Shown: positions 1 through 9,110, numbered from the stretch's first letter. The stretch: 64,000 nt of DNA from JAAYPI01 sp963668615 (GCA_963668615.2 CAXXCL010000003.1:868001-932000), one strand, 5' to 3'. The notes: a model not told the origin generated them from the sequence alone. Made by a program: numbers and translations.

Positions 1-2
1 GT

Positions 3-80
3 TATGTATTTTGCCTTCTGTTCATGGTGGTTTCTTCCGTTCTTATTCTATGGTTTTTCAAAAAGAAAAAATGGCTGTAA
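3..80 (+). CDS. C-terminal end of an integral membrane protein (partial)
   Basis: Only the last 25 codons lie in the window; the gene enters from the left edge and stops with TAA at 78-80. The frame reads as one hydrophobic helix (residues such as VVSSVLILWFF) followed by a lysine-rich cytoplasmic tail ending KKKKWL. This is typical of the last segment of a polytopic transporter or exporter. The family cannot be named from so little. A hairpin terminator follows immediately, which supports a real gene end here. A competing longer frame across the same bases has no protein-like character. Confidence 0.5.
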   Translation, partial: YVFCLLFMVVSSVLILWFFKKKKWL

Positions 81-94
81 ACCGTCAAATAACG

Positions 95-131
95 AAACGG
101 CAATCCTTATTGAAAAAGGCTGCCGTTTTTT
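95..131 (+). terminator. Rho-independent terminator after the left-edge gene
   Basis: AAACGGCA (95-102) pairs with TGCCGTTT (121-128), the inner TCC/GGC bases may extend the stem, and a run of T follows to 131. It sits 15 bp after the stop codon of the left-edge membrane protein and just before the 3' end of the convergent kinase gene. Confidence 0.6.
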
Positions 132-149
132 ATGCAAAATAGCATCTGT

Positions 150-785
150 TCAATTGTCTTTATTTAATCCTAAAATAAATGGCAAAATCAATTCAGCCGT
201 TTTATCAATACCATATAGTGAAGAGTTTACACATAGATGATAAGAGTTAGCAACTCCCCATTTTTTATCAGTGTAATAATTATAGTACGAAGACCGCTCT
301 TTATCAACTTTTTTGATGAGGCTTTCTGCTTCTGCCTCCGATACTCCATTGTATTTCATTACTTGCTTTATTCTTTCTTCCTTATTAGCATATATGAAAA
401 TATCCATTTTATTTGCGTGATTTCTAAGGATATAATCAGCACATCTTCCCACCAATACGCATGACTCTTGTAAGGCTATTTTACGAATAACATCCGATTG
501 CACCAAAAACATGGAATCTCCGGATAACATACTTTCGTTCGGGAAGAAAGCCATTCCTAACGAAAAATTACTGGCAAGAGAATAATAGCCTTGGCTTATC
601 TTTTTCTCATCCATATCTTGGAAAAACGATTTGTCAATGCCACTTTCATTGGCGGCTCTTTCAATAAGTTCCTTGTCGTAAAAAGCAATACCTAACTGTT
701 CAGCAATCTTTTTTCCGATAACTCTGCCACCACTGCCGAATTGTCGACCAATGGTCACAACTATTTTTTTTGACATTTCTTCCAT
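150..785 (-). CDS. Cytidylate kinase-like family protein
   Basis: A 211-residue P-loop kinase of the cytidylate-kinase-like group common in Bacteroidota and Firmicutes. The phosphate-binding loop GRQFGSGGR is at residues 13-21, followed by a typical adenylate/cytidylate-kinase helix (GKKIAEQLGIAFYD). A VGRCADYIL segment in the middle corresponds to the core strand before the lid region, and KEERIKQVM resembles the lid arginine region. These proteins are presumed to phosphorylate CMP or a related nucleotide, but the substrate of this subgroup is not established. A second ATG at 776 would give MSKKIVVTIGRQ and may be the true start, because the conserved part begins there. It lies downstream of recQ on the same strand, but a strong terminator separates them. 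Confidence 0.75.
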   Translation of the reverse strand: MEEMSKKIVVTIGRQFGSGGRVIGKKIAEQLGIAFYDKELIERAANESGIDKSFFQDMDEKKISQGYYSLASNFSLGMAFFPNESMLSGDSMFLVQSDVIRKIALQESCVLVGRCADYILRNHANKMDIFIYANKEERIKQVMKYNGVSEAEAESLIKKVDKERSSYYNYYTDKKWGVANSYHLCVNSSLYGIDKTAELILPFILGLNKDN

Positions 786-806
786 AAGATTAAACTGTTT
801 ATTATT

Positions 807-835
807 AAAAAAGCTGATTATTTCTCAAATCAGCT
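807..835 (-). terminator. Rho-independent terminator of recQ
   Basis: On the minus strand AGCTGATT and AATCAGCT form a perfect 8-bp stem (828-835 with 812-819) around an 8-nt loop, followed by six T residues. It begins about 40 bp after the recQ stop codon. Confidence 0.8.
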
Positions 836-877
836 CACAATGTACGAGGCAAAGTTTGTGTAAAATTTCCAAACTTT

Positions 878-3061
878 TCAATTTCCCATTTCGGAAATAA
901 ATTTAATTCTGACCAAACGAATTTCTTCTTCGGTAAAATCGCTCCCTAATTCTTTAATAGCAGCATGAATATTATCCGTTTGAGAATCTTTGAAGTATTC
1001 AAAAATTTCTTCAATATGATCCTCTTCCATTACTTCCTCAATAAAATAGTCAATATTAATTTTCGTTCCCGAATAAATGATAGCTTCTATTTCATCTAAC
1101 AACTCAGAAAAGTCCAATCCTTTGGTAATGGCAATATCATCTAGGCTTATTTTTCTGTCAATCGCTTGAATAATAAACACTTTCATTTTTGATTTGTTTG
1201 CCACTGTTCTGACACGCAAATCCTCCGGACGTTCTATCTCATTTTCATGAACGTGAGTTTTTATTAATTGCAAAAACTCTTCACCATAACGTTTGGCTTT
1301 CCCTGCACCTACACCAGGAATATTTTGAAGTTCTTCCATGGTAATAGGATACGTAGTTGCCATGGCTTCTAAGGATGGGTCCTGAAAGATTACAAAAGGA
1401 GGAACCTCTAAACGTTTAGATAGTTTTTTACGCAAATCCTTAAGCATGGAGAACAAAACCTCATCGGCAGCACAAGTTCCACCTCCACGACGCATTGTTG
1501 GTTCTTCTTCTTCCTCCTCAAATTCATTATCCTTGGTAATACGAAAAGAAGACGGTTTCTCTAAAAATTCTCTTCCGGATTTTGTTATTTTAAGAACTCC
1601 ATAGTTTTCTATTTCTTTATCAATATAACCGGCAATCATCGCCTGACGGATAACTGCATGCCATACGTTAGGTTCTTCATGTTGCCCTGTTCCAAAAACA
1701 TCCAAGTCTTCGTGCTTATAATCCAAAACTTCAGCGGTTTCTTTGCCCATTATGATGTCGACAATATGTTCTGCTTTAAATTTTTCTTTTACTGCAATAA
1801 TGGTATCTAGCACGGTACACAATAAATCTTGTCCTTCCATTTGTTTCTTTGGGTTCAAACAATTATCACAACTACCACAATTATCTTGTGTGTATTCTTC
1901 TCCAAAATAGTGCAACAACAATTTTCGACGACACACAGAAGATTCTGCATAAGCAGCTGTTTCTATTAACAATTGCTTGCCTATTTCTTGTTCTGCAATG
2001 GGCTTACCTTGCATAAATTTCTCAAGCTTCTGTAAATCTTTGTATGAATAAAAAGTTATACACTGACCTTCTCCTCCATCTCTTCCGGAACGACCTGTTT
2101 CCTGGTAGTAACCTTCCAAACTTTTGGGAATATCGTAATGAATAACATACCTTACGTCAGGTTTATCAATACCCATTCCGAAGGCAATTGTTGCAACGAT
2201 AACCTCAACCTTTTCCATCAAAAAACTATCTTGATTCGCCGTTCTCACAGCAGAATCCATTCCTGCATGATAAGGTAACGCACTTATTCCGTTTATTCGC
2301 AAGGTTTCGGCTAAATCTTCTACCTTCTTACGACTTAAACAATAAATAATTCCGGACTTACCAGGTTGACTTTTTATATATCTGATTATTTCTTTATCTA
2401 CATTTTGTGTTTTTGGTCTTACCTCATAATAGAGATTCGGCCGGTTAAAAGAGGATTTAAAAACGACAGCATCACTCATTCCCAAATTTTTCTGAATATC
2501 ATGTTGTACTTTGGGTGTGGCAGTTGCAGTAAGAGCAATAACTGGAGCATCCCCTATTTCGCTGATAAGAGGACGAATACGACGATATTCAGGGCGAAAA
2601 TCGTGTCCCCACTCAGATATACAATGAGCCTCATCGACAGCATAAAAAGAAATTTTTACACTTTTCAAAAAAGTAATATTTTCTTCCTTTGTCAAAGATT
2701 CGGGAGCTACATACAAAAGCTTTGTCTTTCCTGACAAAACATCATTTTTTACTTCTTCAATAGCAATCTTGGTAAGAGAGGAATTTAAAAAATGAGCTAC
2801 TCCATCTTCTTCGCTAAACACTTTCATCGCATCCACCTGATTTTTCATCAAAGCAATAAGAGGCGATACTACAATAGCGGTACCTTCCATAAGAAGTGAA
2901 GGAAGTTGATAACAAAGAGATTTGCCTCCCCCTGTCGGCATAAGAACAAATGTGTCCTTGCCTTCCAAAAGGTTCTTAATGACAGCTTCTTGGTTTCCTT
3001 TAAAGGTATCAAAACCAAAATGCTTTTTCAATTCGTTTGTTAAAACGAGGTTTTTAGGCAT
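878..3061 (-). CDS. recQ: ATP-dependent DNA helicase RecQ
   Basis: A 3'-5' superfamily 2 helicase for recombination repair and stalled forks. Walker A MPTGGGKS is at residues 41-48, the DEAH box with its following CISEWGHDFRPEYR aromatic-rich loop at 143-160, and motif VI QETGRSGRDG further on. A zinc-binding RQC region (CRRKLLLHYFGE then CGSCDNC) lies around residues 370-405 and a winged helix follows. An HRDC domain (residues about 525-605, containing IPGVGAGKAKRYG) comes next. A C-terminal helical extension of about 110 residues matches the length usual in Bacteroidota (around 725 residues). The ATG at 3061 is 35 bp downstream of a good promoter, and the gene is terminated by its own hairpin, so it appears monocistronic. 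Confidence 0.96.
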   Translation of the reverse strand: MPKNLVLTNELKKHFGFDTFKGNQEAVIKNLLEGKDTFVLMPTGGGKSLCYQLPSLLMEGTAIVVSPLIALMKNQVDAMKVFSEEDGVAHFLNSSLTKIAIEEVKNDVLSGKTKLLYVAPESLTKEENITFLKSVKISFYAVDEAHCISEWGHDFRPEYRRIRPLISEIGDAPVIALTATATPKVQHDIQKNLGMSDAVVFKSSFNRPNLYYEVRPKTQNVDKEIIRYIKSQPGKSGIIYCLSRKKVEDLAETLRINGISALPYHAGMDSAVRTANQDSFLMEKVEVIVATIAFGMGIDKPDVRYVIHYDIPKSLEGYYQETGRSGRDGGEGQCITFYSYKDLQKLEKFMQGKPIAEQEIGKQLLIETAAYAESSVCRRKLLLHYFGEEYTQDNCGSCDNCLNPKKQMEGQDLLCTVLDTIIAVKEKFKAEHIVDIIMGKETAEVLDYKHEDLDVFGTGQHEEPNVWHAVIRQAMIAGYIDKEIENYGVLKITKSGREFLEKPSSFRITKDNEFEEEEEEPTMRRGGGTCAADEVLFSMLKDLRKKLSKRLEVPPFVIFQDPSLEAMATTYPITMEELQNIPGVGAGKAKRYGEEFLQLIKTHVHENEIERPEDLRVRTVANKSKMKVFIIQAIDRKISLDDIAITKGLDFSELLDEIEAIIYSGTKINIDYFIEEVMEEDHIEEIFEYFKDSQTDNIHAAIKELGSDFTEEEIRLVRIKFISEMGN

Positions 3062-3096
3062 GCGTTAAGTTTCTTTATATATCAACAAATGTGTAA

Positions 3097-3126
3097 CAAA
3101 TTTACAAACTTGCTATTAAAAAACAA
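3097..3126 (-). promoter_or_regulatory. Bacteroidota-type promoter of recQ
   Basis: On the minus strand TTG (3124-3126) is followed after 19 bp by TAAATTTG (3097-3104), matching the -33/-7 consensus TTTG / TAnnTTTG. Confidence 0.55.
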
Positions 3127-3154
3127 GTATAATACATTTTTTTATATTCCGTAT

Positions 3155-4381
3155 TTAAATTTGGATAAAACCGCTTCTATTAAATTTTTCTTCAGCAATT
3201 TTTTGGGTGATATTCAATTTCGTCTGATTGGTGGAAGGCATCTCATACATGAAATCGACCATAATCATCTCCGTAATTGATCGTAACCCTCTTGCCCCAA
3301 GCTTGAATTCGATAGATTTGTCCACAATAAATTCAAAGACTTCTTCGTCAAAGGTCAGTTCCACATTATCCATATCAAACAATTTTACATATTGCTTGAT
3401 AATGGAATTCTTAGGTTCTGTCAAAATCTGTCTTAAAGCATGTCTATCCAAAGGATTCAGATAAGTAAGGACGGGCAATCTACCTATTATTTCAGGAATT
3501 AAACCAAATGATTTTAAATCTTGTGGAGCAATATATTGCAACAAATTTGTACGGTCTATCTTATGCGAAACCTTTGCCGCCGAATAGCCAACCATTTGAG
3601 TATTTAGTCTGGCTCCAATTTTTTTTTCTATACCGTCAAAAGCACCTCCACATATAAATAAAATGTTCTGGGTATTTACCGGAATCATTTTTTGGTCAGG
3701 GTGTTTTCTGCCTCCTTGTGGTGGCACGTTGATAATAGAGCCTTCCAATAATTTCAGTAAACCTTGTTGAACCCCTTCTCCACTAACATCCCTTGTAATC
3801 GAAGGATTGTCCCCCTTGCGAGCTATTTTATCTATTTCATCTATAAAGACAATGCCCTTTTCTGCCGCTTTTACGTCATAGTCAGCTACTTGCAACAATC
3901 GAGTTAAAATACTTTCAATATCTTCTCCTACATAACCAGCTTCGGTAAGAACCGTTGCATCGACAATGGTAAAAGGAACATGCAACTTTTTTGCAATGGT
4001 ACGAGCCAAAAGAGTTTTTCCTGTTCCCGTTGAACCAACCAAAATAATATTTGATTTTTCTATTTCAACCTCATCATAAGTATCTTTTTGCAACAATCTT
4101 TTGTAGTGATTATAAACGGCTACACTTAGATTCTTTTTTGCATCATCTTGACCTATGACATACTGATCAATAAAGGCTTTCAACTCTTGTGGACGAGGTA
4201 ATTCGTCTCTGTTCAGAGGAAATTTATCCGTTGATTTGTTTTTTGTTAGAGCTTCTTTAGCTATTGTTGAGGCTTGCTCGGCACATTCATTACAAATACT
4301 ACCTGTCTGACCTTGCATCAAAAGAGCAACATCTTTTTGGTCTCTTCCACAAAAGCTACATTTATCATCCTTTTTTGGCAT
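3155..4381 (-). CDS. clpX: ATP-dependent Clp protease ATP-binding subunit ClpX
   Basis: AAA+ unfoldase that feeds substrates to ClpP, 408 residues (normal length). The N-terminal zinc-binding domain has Cys8, Cys11, Cys30 and Cys33. Walker A GSTGTGKT is at 116-123, the GYVG pore loop at 149-152, and Walker B GIVFIDEIDK with Asp181/Glu182. The RKHPD stretch after the sensor region and the GARGLRS sensor-2 region are present. It starts 18 bp after the clpP stop codon on the same strand, so clpP and clpX are co-transcribed in the order tig, clpP, clpX. Confidence 0.97.
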   Translation of the reverse strand: MPKKDDKCSFCGRDQKDVALLMQGQTGSICNECAEQASTIAKEALTKNKSTDKFPLNRDELPRPQELKAFIDQYVIGQDDAKKNLSVAVYNHYKRLLQKDTYDEVEIEKSNIILVGSTGTGKTLLARTIAKKLHVPFTIVDATVLTEAGYVGEDIESILTRLLQVADYDVKAAEKGIVFIDEIDKIARKGDNPSITRDVSGEGVQQGLLKLLEGSIINVPPQGGRKHPDQKMIPVNTQNILFICGGAFDGIEKKIGARLNTQMVGYSAAKVSHKIDRTNLLQYIAPQDLKSFGLIPEIIGRLPVLTYLNPLDRHALRQILTEPKNSIIKQYVKLFDMDNVELTFDEEVFEFIVDKSIEFKLGARGLRSITEMIMVDFMYEMPSTNQTKLNITQKIAEEKFNRSGFIQI

Positions 4382-4399
4382 CTATACTCTCCTTATAAC

Positions 4400-5068
4400 T
4401 TATTTTTGTTTGAGAAGTAGTTCGTCTATCATACCATATTCTTTTGCTTCTTCAGCTGTCATCCAATAATCCCTATCAGAGTCTTTTTCTATGCGTTCAT
4501 ATGTATTGCCTGAATGATCGGCAATAATCATATAGAGTTCTTTCTTTAATTTTTGAATCTCACGTGCTGTAATTTCAATATCAGAAGCCTGCCCTTGGGC
4601 TCCACCCATAGGTTGGTGAATCATGATACGAGAATGCTTCAGTGCCGAACGTTTGCCTTTGGCTCCGGCAGTAAGCAAAACAGCTCCCATGGAGGCTGCC
4701 ATGCCGGTACAAATAGTAGCAACATCACTACTAATAAATTGCATAGTATCATAAATTCCCAAGCCGGCATATACTGAACCTCCGGGCGTATTTAGATAAA
4801 TAGCAATATCCTTGCCGGGGTCAGCAGAATCAAGGTATAACAATTGTGCCTGAATTACATTGGCTGTATAATCATCTACCTGTGTTCCCAAAAAAATAAT
4901 TCTATCCATCATCAAACGGGAAAAAACGTCCATTTGAGCTACATTCAACTGTCTTTCTTCTATAATCGTAGGAGAAATATAATTACTGGTTATGTCCGCA
5001 TATTTGTCTAACGCCAACCCATTCATTCCTAGGTGTTTTGTGGCATATTTTCTAAATTCGTTGTCCAT
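4400..5068 (-). CDS. clpP: ATP-dependent Clp protease proteolytic subunit ClpP
   Basis: Serine protease that forms the double-heptameric chamber served by ClpX, 222 residues. The catalytic triad is visible: Ser126 in GMAASMG, His151 in MIHQPMGG and Asp200 in SDRDYWM. The N-terminal extension of about 30 residues is longer than in Escherichia coli but usual in Bacteroidota. A dedicated promoter lies about 65 bp upstream, inside the loop of a long inverted repeat, so clpPX can be transcribed separately from tig. Confidence 0.97.
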   Translation of the reverse strand: MDNEFRKYATKHLGMNGLALDKYADITSNYISPTIIEERQLNVAQMDVFSRLMMDRIIFLGTQVDDYTANVIQAQLLYLDSADPGKDIAIYLNTPGGSVYAGLGIYDTMQFISSDVATICTGMAASMGAVLLTAGAKGKRSALKHSRIMIHQPMGGAQGQASDIEITAREIQKLKKELYMIIADHSGNTYERIEKDSDRDYWMTAEEAKEYGMIDELLLKQK

Positions 5069-5100
5069 ATATTTTTAGTTTTTAAATGGTTCACCTTTTT

Positions 5101-5207
5101 ACATAAAAAAGGCTTTCTACTAAACGAGGGAAACAAAGGTATAAAATATTTTTGTTCTAAAACAATATTTTTTTGCCCCCAAATTTTACTAGAAAGCCTT
5201 TTTATGT
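5101..5207. repeat. Long inverted repeat bracketing the clpP promoter
   Basis: A 19-base arm at 5101-5119 (starts ACATAAAAAAGGC) is the near-perfect reverse complement of 5190-5207, differing by one extra A. The 70-bp interval contains the clpP promoter. A readthrough transcript from tig could fold the two arms; a transcript starting at the clpP promoter contains only the second arm. Confidence 0.75.
5134..5165 (-). promoter_or_regulatory. Bacteroidota-type promoter of clpPX
   Basis: Minus-strand TTG (5163-5165), 21 bp, then TACCTTTG (5134-5141), a good -7 box. It is located between tig and clpP, with transcription expected to begin near 5127. Confidence 0.55.
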
Positions 5208-5226
5208 TACTTTATAAAATATCCGT

Positions 5227-6582
5227 TTATTTCTCAAACATTTTATTAAAATCTTCCATAGAGATTTCTGTATTAACGAGACTTACTTTTGTCTTAAGTA
5301 TTTCGAAAATTTTGTCGTCAATGGCTCTTTCTGCAACACTTTTGGCGGCATCTTTATTTTTCAACATATCTTTAACGTATCCCTCTAGTATTTCATCAGG
5401 GACATTTAACATACCATATTGAGCAAATTGTGCCAAGGCTGATTTTTTGGCGACAGCTTCGATATCTGCTTGTTCAAGTTTTAAATCATTTTCTTTTCCA
5501 ATTTTATCTTTAGCCAATTGCCATCTTAAATCTTCCAACATTTTGGGAAAATCTTTTTCGATAGCTTCTTCATCTAATTTAGGATTAGAAATTTTCAGCC
5601 ATTTTTTCAAGAATACATCAGGGAATTTTACATCTGCCAATTGAGAGACGATTAAGTCTTTCATATCAATAGAAAATTTAACATCACTATCGGCTACTAA
5701 TTGTTGTTGTAATGCTTCTTTTATTTTTGCAACAAATTCTTCTTCTGTTTTCACTTTATCTTTTCCCATTGCTGCATCGAACAATTCTTGGTTTAGCTCT
5801 CCTTCAGCATAACGCGTAATTTCTTTGATAGTAAAAGAAAAATCAGAAGTGCAATTTTTAACATTGTCTTTGCTGATCTGTAACAAAGAGGCGATTTCTG
5901 CTTCATTATTATCGAAAGCTTTACTTGGATTAAATGTAAATTGAGCATCTTTTGCCAATCCAATCACCTTTGCTTGTTCTTTTTTGTCTTTGATGTAAGC
6001 AGGGCTAAGTACTGCACTTTCTACACGAACGCCTCCCTCTTTTGGAGAGCCATTGGCAGCAAGTTCTATCAATTCCCCCTTAATAACGTCCTTTTCTTCT
6101 ACCTTGTCAGCGGCAGTATATTTTCCAAAACGACTCTTGTATGCACTCACTTGTTTGTCAATCATATCCTGACTAACAGTAATATCGTAATATTTTACTT
6201 TATTTTTTGTACTGAGAGACAATTCCAACTCAGGGGCAAGAGCTATGTCAAAAGAAAATTCGAAATCTTCATCATTGTCAAAATCCGGAAAAGTAGAATT
6301 TTCAGCAGGAAGAGGTTCTCCTAAAATAGATAAGTTGTTTTCTTGAATAAAATTATACAACGCTTCCGATACAAGTTTGTTAATTTCTTCTGCTAACATT
6401 GATTTTCCGTACATTTTTTTGACTAAGCTCACGGGCACTGTTCCAGGACGAAATCCGGGCATGTTGGCTTTTTTGCGAAAATCTTTTAAGGACTTTTCTA
6501 CTTTTTCTGAGTAATCTGCTTTGCTTACTTGAACCTTCAAGAGAGCATTTACATTGTCGATATTGCTTTGTAAAACATTCAT
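5227..6582 (-). CDS. tig: Trigger factor, ribosome-associated chaperone
   Basis: Trigger factor of 451 residues, the length seen in Bacteroidota. The N-terminal ribosome-binding domain carries the signature FRKKANMPGFRPGTVP at about residues 34-49, which contains the ribosome-docking loop. A divergent peptidyl-prolyl isomerase region follows (about 150-245), and then an all-helical C-terminal chaperone domain rich in Lys/Glu/Ala. The linkage tig-clpP-clpX is a classical arrangement. Annotators often label this Bacteroidota form simply as trigger factor despite a weakly conserved PPIase centre. No clear TAnnTTTG box is seen before the ATG. Confidence 0.93.
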   Translation of the reverse strand: MNVLQSNIDNVNALLKVQVSKADYSEKVEKSLKDFRKKANMPGFRPGTVPVSLVKKMYGKSMLAEEINKLVSEALYNFIQENNLSILGEPLPAENSTFPDFDNDEDFEFSFDIALAPELELSLSTKNKVKYYDITVSQDMIDKQVSAYKSRFGKYTAADKVEEKDVIKGELIELAANGSPKEGGVRVESAVLSPAYIKDKKEQAKVIGLAKDAQFTFNPSKAFDNNEAEIASLLQISKDNVKNCTSDFSFTIKEITRYAEGELNQELFDAAMGKDKVKTEEEFVAKIKEALQQQLVADSDVKFSIDMKDLIVSQLADVKFPDVFLKKWLKISNPKLDEEAIEKDFPKMLEDLRWQLAKDKIGKENDLKLEQADIEAVAKKSALAQFAQYGMLNVPDEILEGYVKDMLKNKDAAKSVAERAIDDKIFEILKTKVSLVNTEISMEDFNKMFEK

Positions 6583-6635
6583 TTTTAAGAAATTAATAAA
6601 TTACTTATATAGTTTTAGGATTATCTTTAGGGAAT

Positions 6636-6670
6636 AAAAAAACCGTTGAACTTACCTAAGACAACGGTTT
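6636..6670 (-). terminator. Rho-independent terminator after tRNA-Leu
   Basis: Minus-strand AAACCGTTG (6662-6670) pairs with CAACGGTT (6641-6648), then a run of seven T. It lies between the tRNA 3' end and tig. Confidence 0.75.
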
Positions 6671-6681
6671 TATTTGTGTTG

Positions 6682-6763
6682 TGCGGCTGAAGGGACTCGA
6701 ACCCCCACGCCTCTCGGCACCAGATCCTAAGTCTGGCGCGGCTACCAATTACGCCACAACCGC
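6682..6763 (-). tRNA. tRNA-Leu (anticodon UAG)
   Basis: The minus-strand sequence folds as an 82-nt class II tRNA. The acceptor is GCGGTTG with CAGCCGC and discriminator A, the anticodon stem CCAGA/TCTGG carries loop CTTAGGA (anticodon TAG at 6727-6729), the variable arm TGCCGAGAGGCGT is long, and the T-loop is GGTTCGAGTCC. The 3' CCA is not encoded. A terminator follows. The long variable arm and the anticodon both say leucine. Confidence 0.95.
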
Positions 6764-6888
6764 AAAAGCGTTGCAAAGGTATGAAATAAATTTAAAAACA
6801 AAAAAAACAAACGATATATTTTCAAGTTGTTACGATGAAATAGACTTCTCGGAAATCATTTTAAAACCATAAGTGTTAATTTATGTTA

Positions 6889-6918
6889 TTTGATTAAATA
6901 TAGGGTTGGGTAAGTTTG
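6889..6918 (+). promoter_or_regulatory. Bacteroidota-type promoter of the first alpha-amylase
   Basis: TTTG (6889-6892), 18 bp, then TAAGTTTG (6911-6918). The leader from about 6925 to the ATG at 6991 carries two direct copies of AACCTTAAC (6959-6967 and 6971-6979). Confidence 0.6.
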
Positions 6919-6990
6919 TTTTGAGTTGTCTTTATAATGAACATTGAATCGTTCACTTAACCTTAACATCAACCTTAACCTTTTCACACG

Positions 6991-9096
6991 ATGAAAAAAA
7001 TCAAAACTCTCGTAGGTTGGAGTGTGGTCGGATTAATGACCACACTCTTTTCCTTTCCATCTTTCGCACAAGCTCCGGCAAAATGCGAAGCTGTTATGTT
7101 ACAGGGGTTCTATTGGGACTCTGAGTCAGAAACCAGTTGGAAAAAACTAGACGCCATGGCAGGAGAAATTGCCACCAACTTCGATATGGTTTGGCTTCCA
7201 CCTTCCTCTCTATCAGATGGCGGTGTAGGGTACCACCCTCGCCAATGGAACAATCAATCAAGCAACTGGGGTGCCGCAGCCGATCTAAAAACTCTTATTG
7301 CCGACTTAAAAGCCGGAGGGTGTCGCTCTATTGCCGACATTGTGGTAAATCACCGCGGAGGGAAAAGCACTTGGAACGACTTCTTTGAAGACGATTTTGG
7401 CACTTATGGCAAATTCCAACTTACTTCTGCTCATATTTGTAAAGACGATGAATGTGCTAGCAGTGGCTACGCTGCTACGGGAGCTAATGATACTGGATAC
7501 GAACAAGTATGTAGTGCGTGGGGAGGTTATTGTTCTGCCCGTGACCTTGACCATACCAACTCGTATGTACAAAATGACATTAAAGCTTATCTGAAATGGC
7601 TAAAAGGTGAATTTGGGTACGATGGATGGCGTTACGACCTAACCAAGGGCTACAACGGAAAATACAACGATATGTACAATACAGCTGCCGGGGGCTATTA
7701 CTCTGTGGGTGAATATTTTGATGGTAGTTTTGATGCTTGCTGGAATTGGGTTAGCAATGCTAACAAAAACTCTACTACGTTCGACTTCCCTATGAAATAT
7801 GCTGCACTGAATAACGGATTGGCAGCGGGTAATTATGGTAACATGATTTGGTCAGGAGGTCCTGCCGGGATCATTCACAAACCTGAATACAGTCGTTATT
7901 CGACAACTTTTGTAGACAACCATGATACATACCGTGATGGTAGTAAGTATACGGGTGATGTGCAAAAAGCATACGCATTTATCTTATCGGCACCAGGTAT
8001 TCCTTGCGTGTTTTGGCCTCATTGGACAGCTAATAAGGCTGCCATTAACAGTATGATTAAAGTACGTAAAGCTTGCGGCGTAAATAGTGAATCGGTTTGT
8101 AGTGCAAATGCCAACAACGGTTATTATTGCGAAACGCAAGGAACTAGAGCGAAACTAATTTGCAAAATAGGATCTACGGGCACACCAAGTGGATACAAAG
8201 AAGCTGCATCCGGTTCGGGTTGGGCCTTTTATGTTCCCTCCAATTTTGACGTTGATGCCAATGTTCCGGTAAAAGCAGCAGTTTCTCTATCCGTAACTCC
8301 GGAAAGTGGACTTTATACGGGTGGCACAAGTGTGACCATGAAGGCTACAGGTCAAAATACCCCAATTTCCATTTACTATACGACAAATGGTACAACACCG
8401 ACAGCATCAAGTACAAAATATACAAGTGCGGTAACTATTAGTTCAAACACAACTATTAATGCAATTGCGATTGATAATGCCGGCAATAAATCAACGGTAG
8501 TGACCAAGTCATATTTAACTCAAACAACTTCTATTACTGTTAAATTTAAGGCTCCTTCCGATTGGACTGCTTGTAACTTGTGGGCTTGGGATAAGGCTAC
8601 AGAAGCAAATATTGCAGGAGGAACTGCTTGGCCGGGAAATGCAACAATGACTTTGGGAACAGATGGATACTATTCTTACACAATTCCTAGTGTTGCAGTT
8701 GCCGAAATAGGATTGCTGTTCAATAATGGAGCATCAACATCAACCAAACAAACTGTTGACCTATTCACTTCTACTAGTGCTTGTTGGGATGCACAAACAA
8801 CAACAGACGATCAAGGACACTACAATGCTTCCCTAAATGCGAACTGTGGGGGTATGGCAATTGATGAAAATGAAATTTCATCCCTTACTATTTATCCTAA
8901 TCCAACTAGAGGAACCGTGCATATTAATTCTGAAAAAGATATTAACTCCGTAACTATCAGAGACTTTAGCGGAAGAGTACTTTGGAAAGGAACAGGTACA
9001 CAAATTAGCCTTTCTAATTTGACTCCTGCTATCTATTTTATGGAAATAGAATTGGAAGATGGGGAAATATCATTACAAAAAGTGATAAAACAATAA
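6991..9096 (+). CDS. Secreted GH13 alpha-amylase with starch-binding module and T9SS C-terminal domain
   Basis: A 701-residue secreted starch hydrolase. A Sec signal peptide ends near SFAQA (residues 24-28). The GH13 catalytic domain (about 32-420) shows DIVVNH (116-121), GWRYD with nucleophile Asp216, GEYFD with acid/base Glu241, and FVDNHD with Asp312. The start MLQGFYWDS and the GVGYHP segment resemble the plant-type/GH13_6 branch, but the subfamily is an inference. A chitobiase C-terminal-like beta domain (about 430-510, YYTTNGTTP) follows, then a CBM26-like starch-binding module (about 513-605, NLWAWDKATE then TAWPGNATM). The last approximately 75 residues form a type A T9SS sorting domain beginning SLTIYPNPTRG and ending in a short basic tail. 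It is monocistronic, with its own promoter and terminator. Confidence 0.93.
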   Translation: MKKIKTLVGWSVVGLMTTLFSFPSFAQAPAKCEAVMLQGFYWDSESETSWKKLDAMAGEIATNFDMVWLPPSSLSDGGVGYHPRQWNNQSSNWGAAADLKTLIADLKAGGCRSIADIVVNHRGGKSTWNDFFEDDFGTYGKFQLTSAHICKDDECASSGYAATGANDTGYEQVCSAWGGYCSARDLDHTNSYVQNDIKAYLKWLKGEFGYDGWRYDLTKGYNGKYNDMYNTAAGGYYSVGEYFDGSFDACWNWVSNANKNSTTFDFPMKYAALNNGLAAGNYGNMIWSGGPAGIIHKPEYSRYSTTFVDNHDTYRDGSKYTGDVQKAYAFILSAPGIPCVFWPHWTANKAAINSMIKVRKACGVNSESVCSANANNGYYCETQGTRAKLICKIGSTGTPSGYKEAASGSGWAFYVPSNFDVDANVPVKAAVSLSVTPESGLYTGGTSVTMKATGQNTPISIYYTTNGTTPTASSTKYTSAVTISSNTTINAIAIDNAGNKSTVVTKSYLTQTTSITVKFKAPSDWTACNLWAWDKATEANIAGGTAWPGNATMTLGTDGYYSYTIPSVAVAEIGLLFNNGASTSTKQTVDLFTSTSACWDAQTTTDDQGHYNASLNANCGGMAIDENEISSLTIYPNPTRGTVHINSEKDINSVTIRDFSGRVLWKGTGTQISLSNLTPAIYFMEIELEDGEISLQKVIKQ

Positions 9097-9110
9097 AAAA
9101 TATTTAAACC

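Noticed and set aside
4..240. 78-codon plus-strand ORF at the left edge
   Set aside because: It overlaps a better membrane-protein frame ending at 80 and reads through the terminator at 95-131 into the antisense of the kinase gene.
6681..6872. 63-codon plus-strand ORF
   Set aside because: It lies antisense across the tRNA-Leu gene and the downstream spacer; the predicted peptide follows tRNA sequence and has no protein family look.
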